A stretch of DNA of 14,157 nt from an uncultured Synechococcus sp. Lineage in GTDB: Bacteria; Cyanobacteriota; Cyanobacteriia; PCC-6307; Cyanobiaceae. A program made the position numbers and the translations under genes. This document shows, one piece after another, positions 1-6,341 of this stretch (its first letter is position 1; every line of letters starts with the position of its first letter). Under the pieces are notes generated by a model. The model worked only from the letters and a program-made list of their open reading frames with translations, did not search any database and was not told the origin of the DNA. Location: positions 1 through 14,157 of the forward strand of contig CAJWZN010000022.1 in assembly GCA_913050105.1 (NCBI GenBank), written 5' to 3'.

Positions 1-282
1 CTCAATCCCTCAAGCAGCTTCGTCACCCAACCCACCCTGCAGCCTGGCTGCGTGATTCGTCGAGAGAACTGGGCTGTCCTACGCAAAGAGGGGGCGATCA
101 CCTCAGAACAAGAGAGGGAATGCAAACAACGCATGAACACCTTCGCCTACATCGGATCAGTCCGAGACAAACCAGTCGTGCGCTGCGTTTACCAGACCGA
201 CATCAGCCAGAACCGCTTCCTGACCCGAGGCGTTGCTGGTGCTGAGGAATCGATCGGGAACACCGAAGCGGATCAGTTCTGA
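1..282 (+). CDS. 3' part of an unrecognised protein gene (start outside window)
   Basis: The frame is open from the first base of the window to TGA at 280-282, giving 93 visible residues with no in-frame stop, so the gene very probably begins upstream. A GTG at 52 could be an internal start but nothing marks it as real. The visible part is soluble-looking, with no membrane segment, and has three cysteines (in QPGCVIRR, RECKQR and VVRCVYQTD) that might bind a metal or form a disulphide. I do not recognise the family and assign no function. It converges on rbcR, and the last 10 bases overlap the rbcR stop region (273-282), so no terminator fits between them. The frame is convincing because it stays open to the edge and ends close to its neighbour; identity is unknown. 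Confidence 0.6.
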   Translation, partial: LNPSSSFVTQPTLQPGCVIRRENWAVLRKEGAITSEQERECKQRMNTFAYIGSVRDKPVVRCVYQTDISQNRFLTRGVAGAEESIGNTEADQF

Positions 283-1238
283 TCCCCAGCTGATTGGCTC
301 TGACGCAGGGGGCTGTCGGCACTCGCAAACACCGGCAGCACATCCATTCGGAACGCCGCTGAAGCCCTTGAGGAATAACGCGCCGGGTGAGTGATCAGCT
401 TCAGTTGACGCCGCACTTGCAGATCCACAACATGCGGGCGGTGAATCGTGCCGGCCGCCAGTTCCCGTTCGATCGACACCACAGGGACAAAAGCAGCACC
501 CAGCCCTGCCTGCACAGCATTTTTGATCGCCTCCAGTGAGTTGAGCTCCATCTCAATCCGCAATCGGTGCACATCGAGGCCGGAGCGGGCCAGCAATTGG
601 TCCACCATCTTTCGCGTGGTGGATTGGGTGTCGAGGCAGACGAAACCCAGCCTGTAGAGGTCTTCTTTAGTGAGCTCAGGGAGGCGGGCAAGAGGATGCT
701 TCACCGGCAGCACCAAAGCCAATTCATCGCTGGCATAAGGCACGACCTGCAGGAGTTCCTTCAGCTCCGGGGGCAGTTCGCCGCCGATGATCGCTAGATC
801 GATCTGTCCATTGGCAACGCTCCAACCGGTTCGGCGGGTGCTGTGAACCTGAAGCTGAACAGCAACATCCGGATATTTCTGACGGAATAGCCCGATCATC
901 CGAGGCATCAAATACGTGCCCGTGGTCTGGCTGGCCCCCACGATCAGAGATCCACCCTTGAGGTTGTGGAGGTCATCCAGAGCCCGACATGCTTCATGGC
1001 ACTGGCTGAGAATCCTGTCGCAATAGCTGAGCAACAGATGCCCCGCCTCAGTCAGCTGAGCCTTGCGTCCTCCTCGGTCAAACAGAGACACCTCCAACTG
1101 CTTTTCGAGGTTCTGAATCTGGAGGCTGACCGCGGGCTGGGTCACGTACAGGCTGTCGGCCGCTTTCTTGAAGCTCCCCTCGCTGACAATCGCTCGCAGA
1201 ATTCGGAGCTGATCAAGGGTGAACGGCAGATCAGCCAC
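273..1238 (-). CDS. rbcR: RbcR-type LysR-family transcriptional regulator
   Basis: LysR-type DNA-binding regulator of the cyanobacterial and plastid RbcR group, thought to control RuBisCO and related carbon-fixation genes. From the chosen start it has 321 residues, usual for the family. The N-terminus (VADLPFTLDQLRILRAIVSE) leads into a winged helix-turn-helix at about residues 17-46, with the family signature YVTQPAVSLQIQNLEKQL followed by LFDRGGRKAQLTEAG. The effector domain (about 90-300) contains GASQTTGTYLMPRM and MELNSLEAIKNAVQAGLGAA, typical of RbcR. The reading frame extends to a TTG at 1286. GTG at 1238 is preferred because RbcR homologs begin at the DLPFTLDQL block, the extra 16 residues look unlike the family, and this start leaves 81 rather than 33 bases for the divergent control region. 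It diverges from zISO, so it may regulate itself and that neighbour (inference). Confidence 0.9.
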   Translation of the reverse strand: MADLPFTLDQLRILRAIVSEGSFKKAADSLYVTQPAVSLQIQNLEKQLEVSLFDRGGRKAQLTEAGHLLLSYCDRILSQCHEACRALDDLHNLKGGSLIVGASQTTGTYLMPRMIGLFRQKYPDVAVQLQVHSTRRTGWSVANGQIDLAIIGGELPPELKELLQVVPYASDELALVLPVKHPLARLPELTKEDLYRLGFVCLDTQSTTRKMVDQLLARSGLDVHRLRIEMELNSLEAIKNAVQAGLGAAFVPVVSIERELAAGTIHRPHVVDLQVRRQLKLITHPARYSSRASAAFRMDVLPVFASADSPLRQSQSAGDQN

Positions 1239-1319
1239 CGCAGCATTGCCGGCGAAGGCCTCAAAATCTAGATCTGCAGAGACCAAGCGCCAGAATCACG
1301 ACCTTCTCTCAACCCGTTG
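1239..1319. promoter_or_regulatory. Divergent rbcR / zISO control region
   Basis: This 81-base gap lies between the preferred rbcR GTG and the zISO ATG and must hold both promoters if those starts are right. Two short perfect palindromes are adjacent: ATCTAGAT at 1266-1273 and TCTGCAGA at 1273-1280. A T-N11-A pattern of the LysR type runs 1273-1285. A weak candidate promoter towards zISO is TTGCCG at 1246-1251, a 17-base spacer, then TAGATC at 1269-1274 (4/6 and 3/6 matches to the sigma-70 consensus), which would place the palindromes over the -10 box. LysR proteins often bind dyads in such divergent gaps. Binding of RbcR here is inference only. Confidence 0.35.
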
Positions 1320-2051
1320 ATGGTCGCAACCCACCACAGCAGCCTGGTGATGCTGGTGCTGCTGGTGCTGTTCGCAGTGATCCACAGCGGTGGAGCCGCA
1401 TTGCGCAGCCGGGCTGAAGCAGTGATCGGAGCCCGGGCTTGGCGGGTTCTTTTCGCTTCCGCGAGCATTCCATCTGCGGTGGTTGTGATTGGTTGGTTTC
1501 TCGCCCACCGGTATGACGGATTGCGCCTCTGGAATCTGCAGGGGGTGCCGGGCACAATCCCGCTGATGTGGATTGGAACAGCCGTCAGCTTTTTGTTCCT
1601 CTATCCGGCCACTTACAACCTGCTGGAGATTCCAGCTGTGTTGAAGCCCCAGGTGCGTCTCTATGCCACTGGGATCATCCGGATCTCACGACACCCACAG
1701 GCGGTGGGTCAGATCCTCTGGTGCATCACCCACGCTGTCTGGATCGGCAGCAGCTTCATGGTGGTCACCTGCATCGGTCTGATCGGTCACCATCTCTTCG
1801 CCGTATGGCACGGAGACCGCAGGCTTCGTATCCGCTTTGGAGATGCCTTTGAAGATCTCAAAGCAAAAACATCAATCGTTCCGTTCCAGGCAGTGCTCGA
1901 CGGCCGACAAAAACTGGACTGGCGTGAATTCCTGCGCCCGGCACAGCTCGGCATCTGCATCGCCGTGGGGGTGTTCTGGTGGGCACACAGGTACATCCCC
2001 ACGGCCGCGCAGGCGATGCGCAATTCCGCACTCGAAGGACTCCTGGGCTGA
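1320..2051 (+). CDS. zISO: 15-cis-zeta-carotene isomerase (Z-ISO; NnrU family)
   Basis: Integral membrane haem isomerase converting 9,15,9'-tri-cis- to 9,9'-di-cis-zeta-carotene between the phytoene and zeta-carotene desaturase steps. It has 243 residues and several hydrophobic helices (about 9-22, 45-62, 82-97, 130-160, 208-222). The protein matches plant Z-ISO as I remember it along its length: IHSGGAALR, IGARAWRVLFA, HRYDGLRLWNLQGVPG, FLYPATYNLLE, GIIRISRHPQAVGQI, HHLFAVWHGDRRL and TSIVPFQAVLDGRQ. Haem ligands recalled for maize (His150 and His266, with Cys263 nearby) correspond to His22 and His138, with Cys135; the 116-residue spacing is the same. Automatic annotation would often say only NnrU family. 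ATG at 1320 is chosen over the adjoining TTG at 1317. It diverges from rbcR and precedes ndhF by 33 bases, so co-transcription is likely. Confidence 0.88.
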   Translation: MVATHHSSLVMLVLLVLFAVIHSGGAALRSRAEAVIGARAWRVLFASASIPSAVVVIGWFLAHRYDGLRLWNLQGVPGTIPLMWIGTAVSFLFLYPATYNLLEIPAVLKPQVRLYATGIIRISRHPQAVGQILWCITHAVWIGSSFMVVTCIGLIGHHLFAVWHGDRRLRIRFGDAFEDLKAKTSIVPFQAVLDGRQKLDWREFLRPAQLGICIAVGVFWWAHRYIPTAAQAMRNSALEGLLG

Positions 2052-2084
2052 GCTGCTTACACTCCCAATATCTGATGAATACGG

Positions 2085-4094
2085 ATGCCTTCGGCCGCGG
2101 AACTCGCCTGGTTGATTCCGGTGTTGCCATTGTTCGGTGCAGTGATCACCGGCTTGGGGCTGATCAGCTTCAACCGCACGATTAACCGCCTGCGGAAGCC
2201 TGTTGCACTTCTGCTGATCACCTGCGTGGGTGCATCAGCTGTGCTCAGCTACGCGATTCTTGCAAGCCAGCTGGCCGGGTCACCGCCGGTTGAGCATCTG
2301 TTCATCTGGGCAAGCGCAGGAAGTTTCGTCCTTCCCATGGGCTACGTGGTGGATCCGCTGGCAGCGGTGATGCTGTCGCTGGTGACCACTGTCGCTGTTC
2401 TGGTGATGGTCTACTCGCACGGTTACATGGCCCACGACAAGGGCTATGTGCGCTTTTTCACCTATCTGGCACTCTTCAGCAGCTCAATGCTGGGCCTGAT
2501 CATCAGTCCCAACCTTCTTGAAATTTATGTGTTCTGGGAGCTGGTGGGGATGTGCTCATACCTCCTTGTTGGCTTCTGGTATGACCGCGACGGCGCTGCT
2601 CATGCAGCGCAAAAAGCGTTTGTGGTGAACCGGGTTGGAGACTTCGGCCTTCTGCTCGGCATTCTTGGCTTGTTTTGGGCCACGGGGAGTTTCGATTTCC
2701 AGGGAATCGCTGATGGGCTGCAGCAGGGATTGAGCAATGGCAGCGTTGCCCCTTGGGCTGCACTGCTGCTGTGTCTGCTGGTGTTTATGGGGCCCATGGC
2801 CAAATCCGCCCAGTTCCCTCTGCATGTCTGGTTGCCGGATGCCATGGAAGGGCCGACTCCCATTTCCGCCCTGATCCACGCCGCAACGATGGTTGCCGCC
2901 GGAGTGTTCCTGGTGGCAAGGCTGGACCCTCTCTATTCCCAGTTTCCGGTTGTGCAAACCGTGATCGCTGTCGTCGGCACAATCACCTGCTTCCTGGGTG
3001 CGTCGATCGCTCTCACCCAGATGGACCTCAAGAAGGGGCTGGCCTACAGCACGGTGTCCCAGCTCGGATACATGATGTTGGCGATGGGCTGTGGTGCGCC
3101 GGTTGCCGGCATTTTTCACCTCGTGACCCATGCCTTTTTCAAGGCAATGCTCTTCCTTGGTTCCGGCTCTGTGATCCACGCCATGGAAGAGGTGGTGGGT
3201 CACGAACCGATCCTTGCGCAAGACATGCGCTTGATGGGAGGCCTGCGGAAAAAGATGCCGGTAACGGCGATCACCTTCCTGATCGGCTGCATCGCCATCA
3301 GTGGCATCCCCCCTCTGGCCGGGTTTTGGAGCAAGGACGAAATTCTTGGCCAAGCCTTCAACAGTTACCCCTTGCTCTGGGCTGTTGGCTTCCTGACGGC
3401 TGGCATGACGGCGTTTTACATGTTCCGCCTGTATTTCCTCACGTTCGAAGGCGATTTCCGCGGCAACGATGCAGCAATGCAGGCCCAGCTGCTCACAGCG
3501 GCAGGCAAAGACCCCGATGAACACCATGCCCATGGCGGCAGCGTGCACGAATCGGCCTGGCCCATGTCAGCCCCTCTGGCCATCCTTGCAGTGCCGTCTG
3601 TCCTGGTTGGCCTGCTGGGCACTCCATGGAACAGCCGCTTTGCCGGTCTGCTGAATCCGGAAGAAGCCATCGAAATGGCTGAACACTTCAGCTGGGGGGA
3701 GTTTCTGCCCCTCGCGGGAGCATCCGTGGCGATCTCCACCGCAGGAATCACGCTGGCGGTGCTGGCTTATGCACTCCGACGCATTGACCTCGGCCAGCTG
3801 GTGGCCGGGAGATTCCCTGCCGTCAATGCCTTCCTCGCCAACAAGTGGTATCTCGATGGTCTCAACGAGAAACTGTTCGTTCGAGGCAGCCGCAAACTGG
3901 CACGTGAGGTTCTTGAAGTTGACGCGAAGGTTGTTGATGGTGTGGTGAACCTCACCGGCCTGCTCACCCTGGGGAGTGGAGAAGGTCTGAAATATCTGGA
4001 GACAGGACGGGCTCAGTTCTATGCCCTCATTGTGTTTGCCGGCGTGATCGGCTTGGTGGTTCTCTTCGGTGTGATCGGCGGTCCGATCGCCTGA
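2085..4094 (+). CDS. ndhF: NAD(P)H-quinone oxidoreductase subunit 5 (NdhF, NDH-1)
   Basis: Large proton-pumping membrane subunit of thylakoid NDH-1 (NuoL/ND5 homolog), which takes electrons from ferredoxin to plastoquinone in respiration and cyclic electron flow. It has 669 residues, normal for NdhF1, and many membrane helices. Antiporter-type proton-channel residues are visible: Glu152 in the FWELVG motif, Lys240 in MGPMAKSAQFPLHVWLPDA, and His248 and His265. A His-rich loop near 476-487 ends in VHESAW, comparable to the PHESP loop of NdhF1. The C-terminal tail after NKWYLDGLNEKLF (from 586) fits the long lateral helix and final anchor helix of this subunit. ATG at 2085 matches the family N-terminus (MPSAAELAWLIPVLPLFGA). 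It lies 33 bases after zISO and 90 before ndhD. With no cupA, cupB or chpX neighbour, the NdhF1 respiratory/cyclic form is more likely than a CO2-uptake form (inference). Confidence 0.95.
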   Translation: MPSAAELAWLIPVLPLFGAVITGLGLISFNRTINRLRKPVALLLITCVGASAVLSYAILASQLAGSPPVEHLFIWASAGSFVLPMGYVVDPLAAVMLSLVTTVAVLVMVYSHGYMAHDKGYVRFFTYLALFSSSMLGLIISPNLLEIYVFWELVGMCSYLLVGFWYDRDGAAHAAQKAFVVNRVGDFGLLLGILGLFWATGSFDFQGIADGLQQGLSNGSVAPWAALLLCLLVFMGPMAKSAQFPLHVWLPDAMEGPTPISALIHAATMVAAGVFLVARLDPLYSQFPVVQTVIAVVGTITCFLGASIALTQMDLKKGLAYSTVSQLGYMMLAMGCGAPVAGIFHLVTHAFFKAMLFLGSGSVIHAMEEVVGHEPILAQDMRLMGGLRKKMPVTAITFLIGCIAISGIPPLAGFWSKDEILGQAFNSYPLLWAVGFLTAGMTAFYMFRLYFLTFEGDFRGNDAAMQAQLLTAAGKDPDEHHAHGGSVHESAWPMSAPLAILAVPSVLVGLLGTPWNSRFAGLLNPEEAIEMAEHFSWGEFLPLAGASVAISTAGITLAVLAYALRRIDLGQLVAGRFPAVNAFLANKWYLDGLNEKLFVRGSRKLAREVLEVDAKVVDGVVNLTGLLTLGSGEGLKYLETGRAQFYALIVFAGVIGLVVLFGVIGGPIA

Positions 4095-4108
4095 TCGATC
4101 AAGGCTTG

Positions 4109-4138
4109 TGTGTCATCGCCTATCGAGGTGATGACACA
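4109..4138 (+). promoter_or_regulatory. 13-bp stem-loop between ndhF and ndhD
   Basis: Positions 4109-4121 pair with 4126-4138 along all 13 positions (twelve Watson-Crick pairs and one G-U) around the 4-base loop ATCG. It begins 14 bases after the ndhF stop. No T-run follows the 3' arm, so it is not a classical intrinsic terminator. More likely roles are an RNA-processing or 3'-end-protecting element setting the ndhF:ndhD ratio, or a partial attenuator. The inverted repeat is seen directly; the role is inference. Confidence 0.6.
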
Positions 4139-4158
4139 GCGCCCATGATTTCTACGAT

Positions 4159-4181
4159 CCAGCCAGTGGTGATACGGCTGG
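4159..4181 (+). promoter_or_regulatory. Small hairpin directly before the ndhD start
   Basis: CCAGCC at 4159-4164 can pair with GGCTGG at 4176-4181 around an 11-base loop, ending three bases before the GTG start of ndhD at 4185. No clear Shine-Dalgarno sequence is seen, and the stem occupies the place where one would be. It could limit ndhD translation unless opened by ribosomes or a factor. A six-pair GC-rich stem can arise by chance, so confidence is modest. Confidence 0.35.
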
Positions 4182-4184
4182 TCC

Positions 4185-5825
4185 GTGATTGAGTTTGCCG
4201 TCGCCGGAACAAGCGACCCCATCCCTGCAACCTTGCCGTGGCTCAGCCTGTCGATCCTGGTGCCGATTGTTGGCGCCTTGCTGGTGCCATTGGTTCCCGA
4301 CGCAGGGGATGGCAAGAAGATTCGTTGGTACGCCCTGATCGTCACCTTGATCACCTTTCTGATCACCGTGGCGGCGTACCTGACCAGCTACGACCCCGCA
4401 GTGAGCGGCCTGCAACTGAGTGAGCGCGTCGAATGGCTCCCGAACCTCGGGCTCACCTGGGCGGTGGGGGCCGATGGCCTCTCCATGCCCCTGATCCTGC
4501 TCACCAGTTTCATCACAACCCTTGCCTGCCTTGCAGCCTGGCCAGTGAGCTTCAAGCCGCGGCTGTTCTACTTCCTTCTCCTGGCGATGAATGGCGGCCA
4601 GATCGCCGTGTTCGCCGTGCAGGACATGCTGCTGTTCTTCCTCGCCTGGGAGCTGGAGCTGATCCCGGTTTATCTGCTGCTCGCCATCTGGGGCGGGAAG
4701 AAGCGCCAGTACGCAGCAACGAAATTCATCCTTTACACAGCTGGAAGCTCCCTGTTCATCCTGCTGGCAGCCCTGGCGATGGGCTTTTTTGGCGGAGGAA
4801 CGCCCAGCTTTGAATACACCGAACTGGCCGCCAAGAATTTCGGTCCAGGCTTCCAGCTTCTCTGTTACGCCGGCCTGTTGATTGCCTTCGGCGTCAAATT
4901 ACCGATCGTGCCTTTGCACACCTGGCTTCCGGATGCCCACGGCGAAGCAACCGCTCCGGTCCACATGCTGTTGGCAGGAATCCTGCTGAAAATGGGCGGC
5001 TATGCCCTGCTGCGATTCAACTGCGAACTGCTCCCTGCAGCCCATGCCCAGTTCGCGCCTTTGTTGATCGTGCTTGGGGTTGTGAACATCATTTATGCAG
5101 CTCTCACGTCCTTCGCCCAGCGCAACCTCAAACGCAAAATCGCCTACAGCTCAATCAGCCACATGGGCTTTGTGCTGATTGGAGTGGGCAGCTTCAGCAC
5201 CCTGGGGACCAGCGGAGCCATGCTCCAGATGATCAGCCATGGCCTGATCGGAGCCAGCTTGTTTTTCCTGGTGGGAGCGACCTATGACCGCACCCACACC
5301 CTCCAGCTGGACGAGATGGGAGGCGTGGGCCAGAAAATGCGAATCATGTTCGCCCTCTGGACCGTATGCGCCCTCGCATCCCTTGCTCTGCCAGGGATGA
5401 GTGGCTTTGTGAGCGAGCTGATGGTGTTTGCGGGCTTAGCGACCGACGAGGCCTACACCCTGCCCTTCCGGGTGGTGATCTGTGGCCTGGCAGCCGTGGG
5501 GGTGATCCTGACGCCGATCTATCTGCTCTCAATGCTGCGAGAAATTTTCTTTGGCAAGGAAAAACAGGAGCTGGTGTCCCACACCAACCTTGTGGATGCG
5601 GAACCCCGAGAGGTTTACATCATCAGCTGCTTGCTGGTGCCGATTATCGGTATCGGGCTCTACCCCCGGTTGGTGACCGACAGCTACAGCAGTTCCATTG
5701 AGGCTTTGGTCGGGCGTGATCTCGGAGCCATGGAGCGGATCAGCCAACCCACCGCACCCCTGATCCGAGGCCAGGCAGCACCTGTTCCCGCCATGGTTGC
5801 AGCGCCGGCTGTTCCCGGCGCGTAA
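4185..5825 (+). CDS. ndhD: NAD(P)H-quinone oxidoreductase subunit 4 (NdhD, NDH-1)
   Basis: Second antiporter-like proton-pumping membrane subunit of NDH-1 (NuoM/ND4 homolog), working beside NdhF in the thylakoid complex that reduces plastoquinone. It has 546 residues. Key residues are visible: Glu156 in FFLAWELELIPVY, Lys238 in FGVKLPIVPLHTWLPDAH, His245, and Lys269 in ILLKMGGYALLRF. NLKRKIAYSSISHMG and LALPGMSGFVSELMVFAG are also NdhD signatures. The C-terminal 45 or so residues are Ala/Pro-rich and probably disordered. The GTG at 4185 is the first usable start after an in-frame TGA at 4170-4172, and it gives the expected MIEFAVAG-type N-terminus. Pairing with ndhF and absence of CO2-uptake genes suggest the NdhD1 form (inference). 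Two upstream hairpins may set its expression relative to ndhF. Confidence 0.95.
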   Translation: MIEFAVAGTSDPIPATLPWLSLSILVPIVGALLVPLVPDAGDGKKIRWYALIVTLITFLITVAAYLTSYDPAVSGLQLSERVEWLPNLGLTWAVGADGLSMPLILLTSFITTLACLAAWPVSFKPRLFYFLLLAMNGGQIAVFAVQDMLLFFLAWELELIPVYLLLAIWGGKKRQYAATKFILYTAGSSLFILLAALAMGFFGGGTPSFEYTELAAKNFGPGFQLLCYAGLLIAFGVKLPIVPLHTWLPDAHGEATAPVHMLLAGILLKMGGYALLRFNCELLPAAHAQFAPLLIVLGVVNIIYAALTSFAQRNLKRKIAYSSISHMGFVLIGVGSFSTLGTSGAMLQMISHGLIGASLFFLVGATYDRTHTLQLDEMGGVGQKMRIMFALWTVCALASLALPGMSGFVSELMVFAGLATDEAYTLPFRVVICGLAAVGVILTPIYLLSMLREIFFGKEKQELVSHTNLVDAEPREVYIISCLLVPIIGIGLYPRLVTDSYSSSIEALVGRDLGAMERISQPTAPLIRGQAAPVPAMVAAPAVPGA

Positions 5826-5852
5826 ATAACTACAGAGGAAGAGGGCCCAGGT

Positions 5853-5880
5853 CCGGTCGAACTCCGTAAGTTCAAATCCG
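5853..5880 (+). other. Interrupted hairpin in the ndhD-lapA gap
   Basis: GAACT at 5859-5863 pairs with AGTTC at 5869-5873 around a 5-base loop. Beyond an internal loop, CGG (5854-5856) can pair with CCG (5878-5880). It sits in the 71-base gap after ndhD and has no T-run, so it is not a convincing terminator. The stretch AGTTCAAATCC resembles a tRNA T-loop, but flanking bases do not form the five-pair T stem. Possibly an RNA-processing site or chance. Confidence 0.25.
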
Positions 5881-5896
5881 AGTCCGCATCCTCACC

Positions 5897-6256
5897 GTGC
5901 GCCAGATCAATTTCGGCCTGATCTTCGGCTTTGGTTTGATCACCGTGTTCTTCACTCTGGAGAACACGGCACCCACCAAAGTGCAGCTGTTGCCAGGCAT
6001 GAATTACACCCTGCCTCTAGCTGGGCTTCTTCTTCTGGTTGCTGGATTAGGTGCTGTTTCCGCATGGTTCTTCGCGGCCTGGACGGGGATGCTCAACAAC
6101 GTGAATCAACTCGGCAAGGCCAGTGAGTTCGAAGCGCAACAGGTGCGTATCCAGGAACTCGAGACCGATCTCAGCCGCTATCGCTCCACTGTGGAGACGC
6201 AACTGGGGCTGCTGCCGGCCACCGCAAGCATCACCACCGACTCCGAGTCGGATTGA
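5897..6256 (+). CDS. LapA-domain (DUF1049) two-helix membrane protein
   Basis: Small inner-membrane protein of 119 residues with the layout of the LapA / DUF1049 family. The first hydrophobic helix (about 5-21, NFGLIFGFGLITVFFTLEN) is followed by a short polar turn, a second helix (about 38-62, ending SAWFFAAWTGM), and a cytoplasmic coiled-coil-like tail rich in Glu, Gln and Arg (about 65-100, including EAQQVRIQELETDLSRYRST). In enterobacteria LapA/LapB proteins tune lipopolysaccharide synthesis; no cyanobacterial role is established that I know of, so only the domain is assigned. GTG at 5897 places the first helix at the very N-terminus as expected. It lies 71 bases after ndhD and 85 before the proposed scpA start, all on the same strand. 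Confidence 0.8.
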   Translation: MRQINFGLIFGFGLITVFFTLENTAPTKVQLLPGMNYTLPLAGLLLLVAGLGAVSAWFFAAWTGMLNNVNQLGKASEFEAQQVRIQELETDLSRYRSTVETQLGLLPATASITTDSESD

Positions 6257-6302
6257 ACCGACAACGGAGCCCTCTGATCCCAGTTCATGCCTGGCATCTC
6301 CC

Positions 6303-6323
6303 CTGAAGGGCCGATACCTTCGG
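6303..6323 (+). other. Seven-pair hairpin upstream of scpA
   Basis: CTGAAGG at 6303-6309 pairs with CCTTCGG at 6317-6323 (six Watson-Crick pairs and one G-T) around a 7-base loop, 18 bases before the proposed TTG start of scpA. There is no T-run. It may influence translation or processing; chance occurrence is quite possible. Confidence 0.25.
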
Positions 6324-6341
6324 ACCAGTGCCAAAGCCGCC

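Noticed and set aside
2753..3520. 255-codon frame on the plus strand inside ndhF
   Set aside because: It is a shifted frame within continuous NdhF coding sequence, rich in Arg, Gly, Pro and His, with no domain; NdhF shows no frameshift.
2556..3548. 330-codon open frame on the minus strand inside ndhF
   Set aside because: It is His/Gln/Arg-rich with no recognisable domain, lies wholly opposite a clearly identified ndhF, and is what GC-rich antisense frames commonly give.
4109..4138. Intrinsic terminator after ndhF
   Set aside because: The stem is long enough but there is no following T-run, and ndhD continues on the same strand.
5835..5895. Possible tRNA gene, because AGTTCAAATCC looks like a T-loop
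   Set aside because: The five bases before and after the loop do not pair as a T stem, and no matching 5' acceptor arm exists upstream within ndhD.
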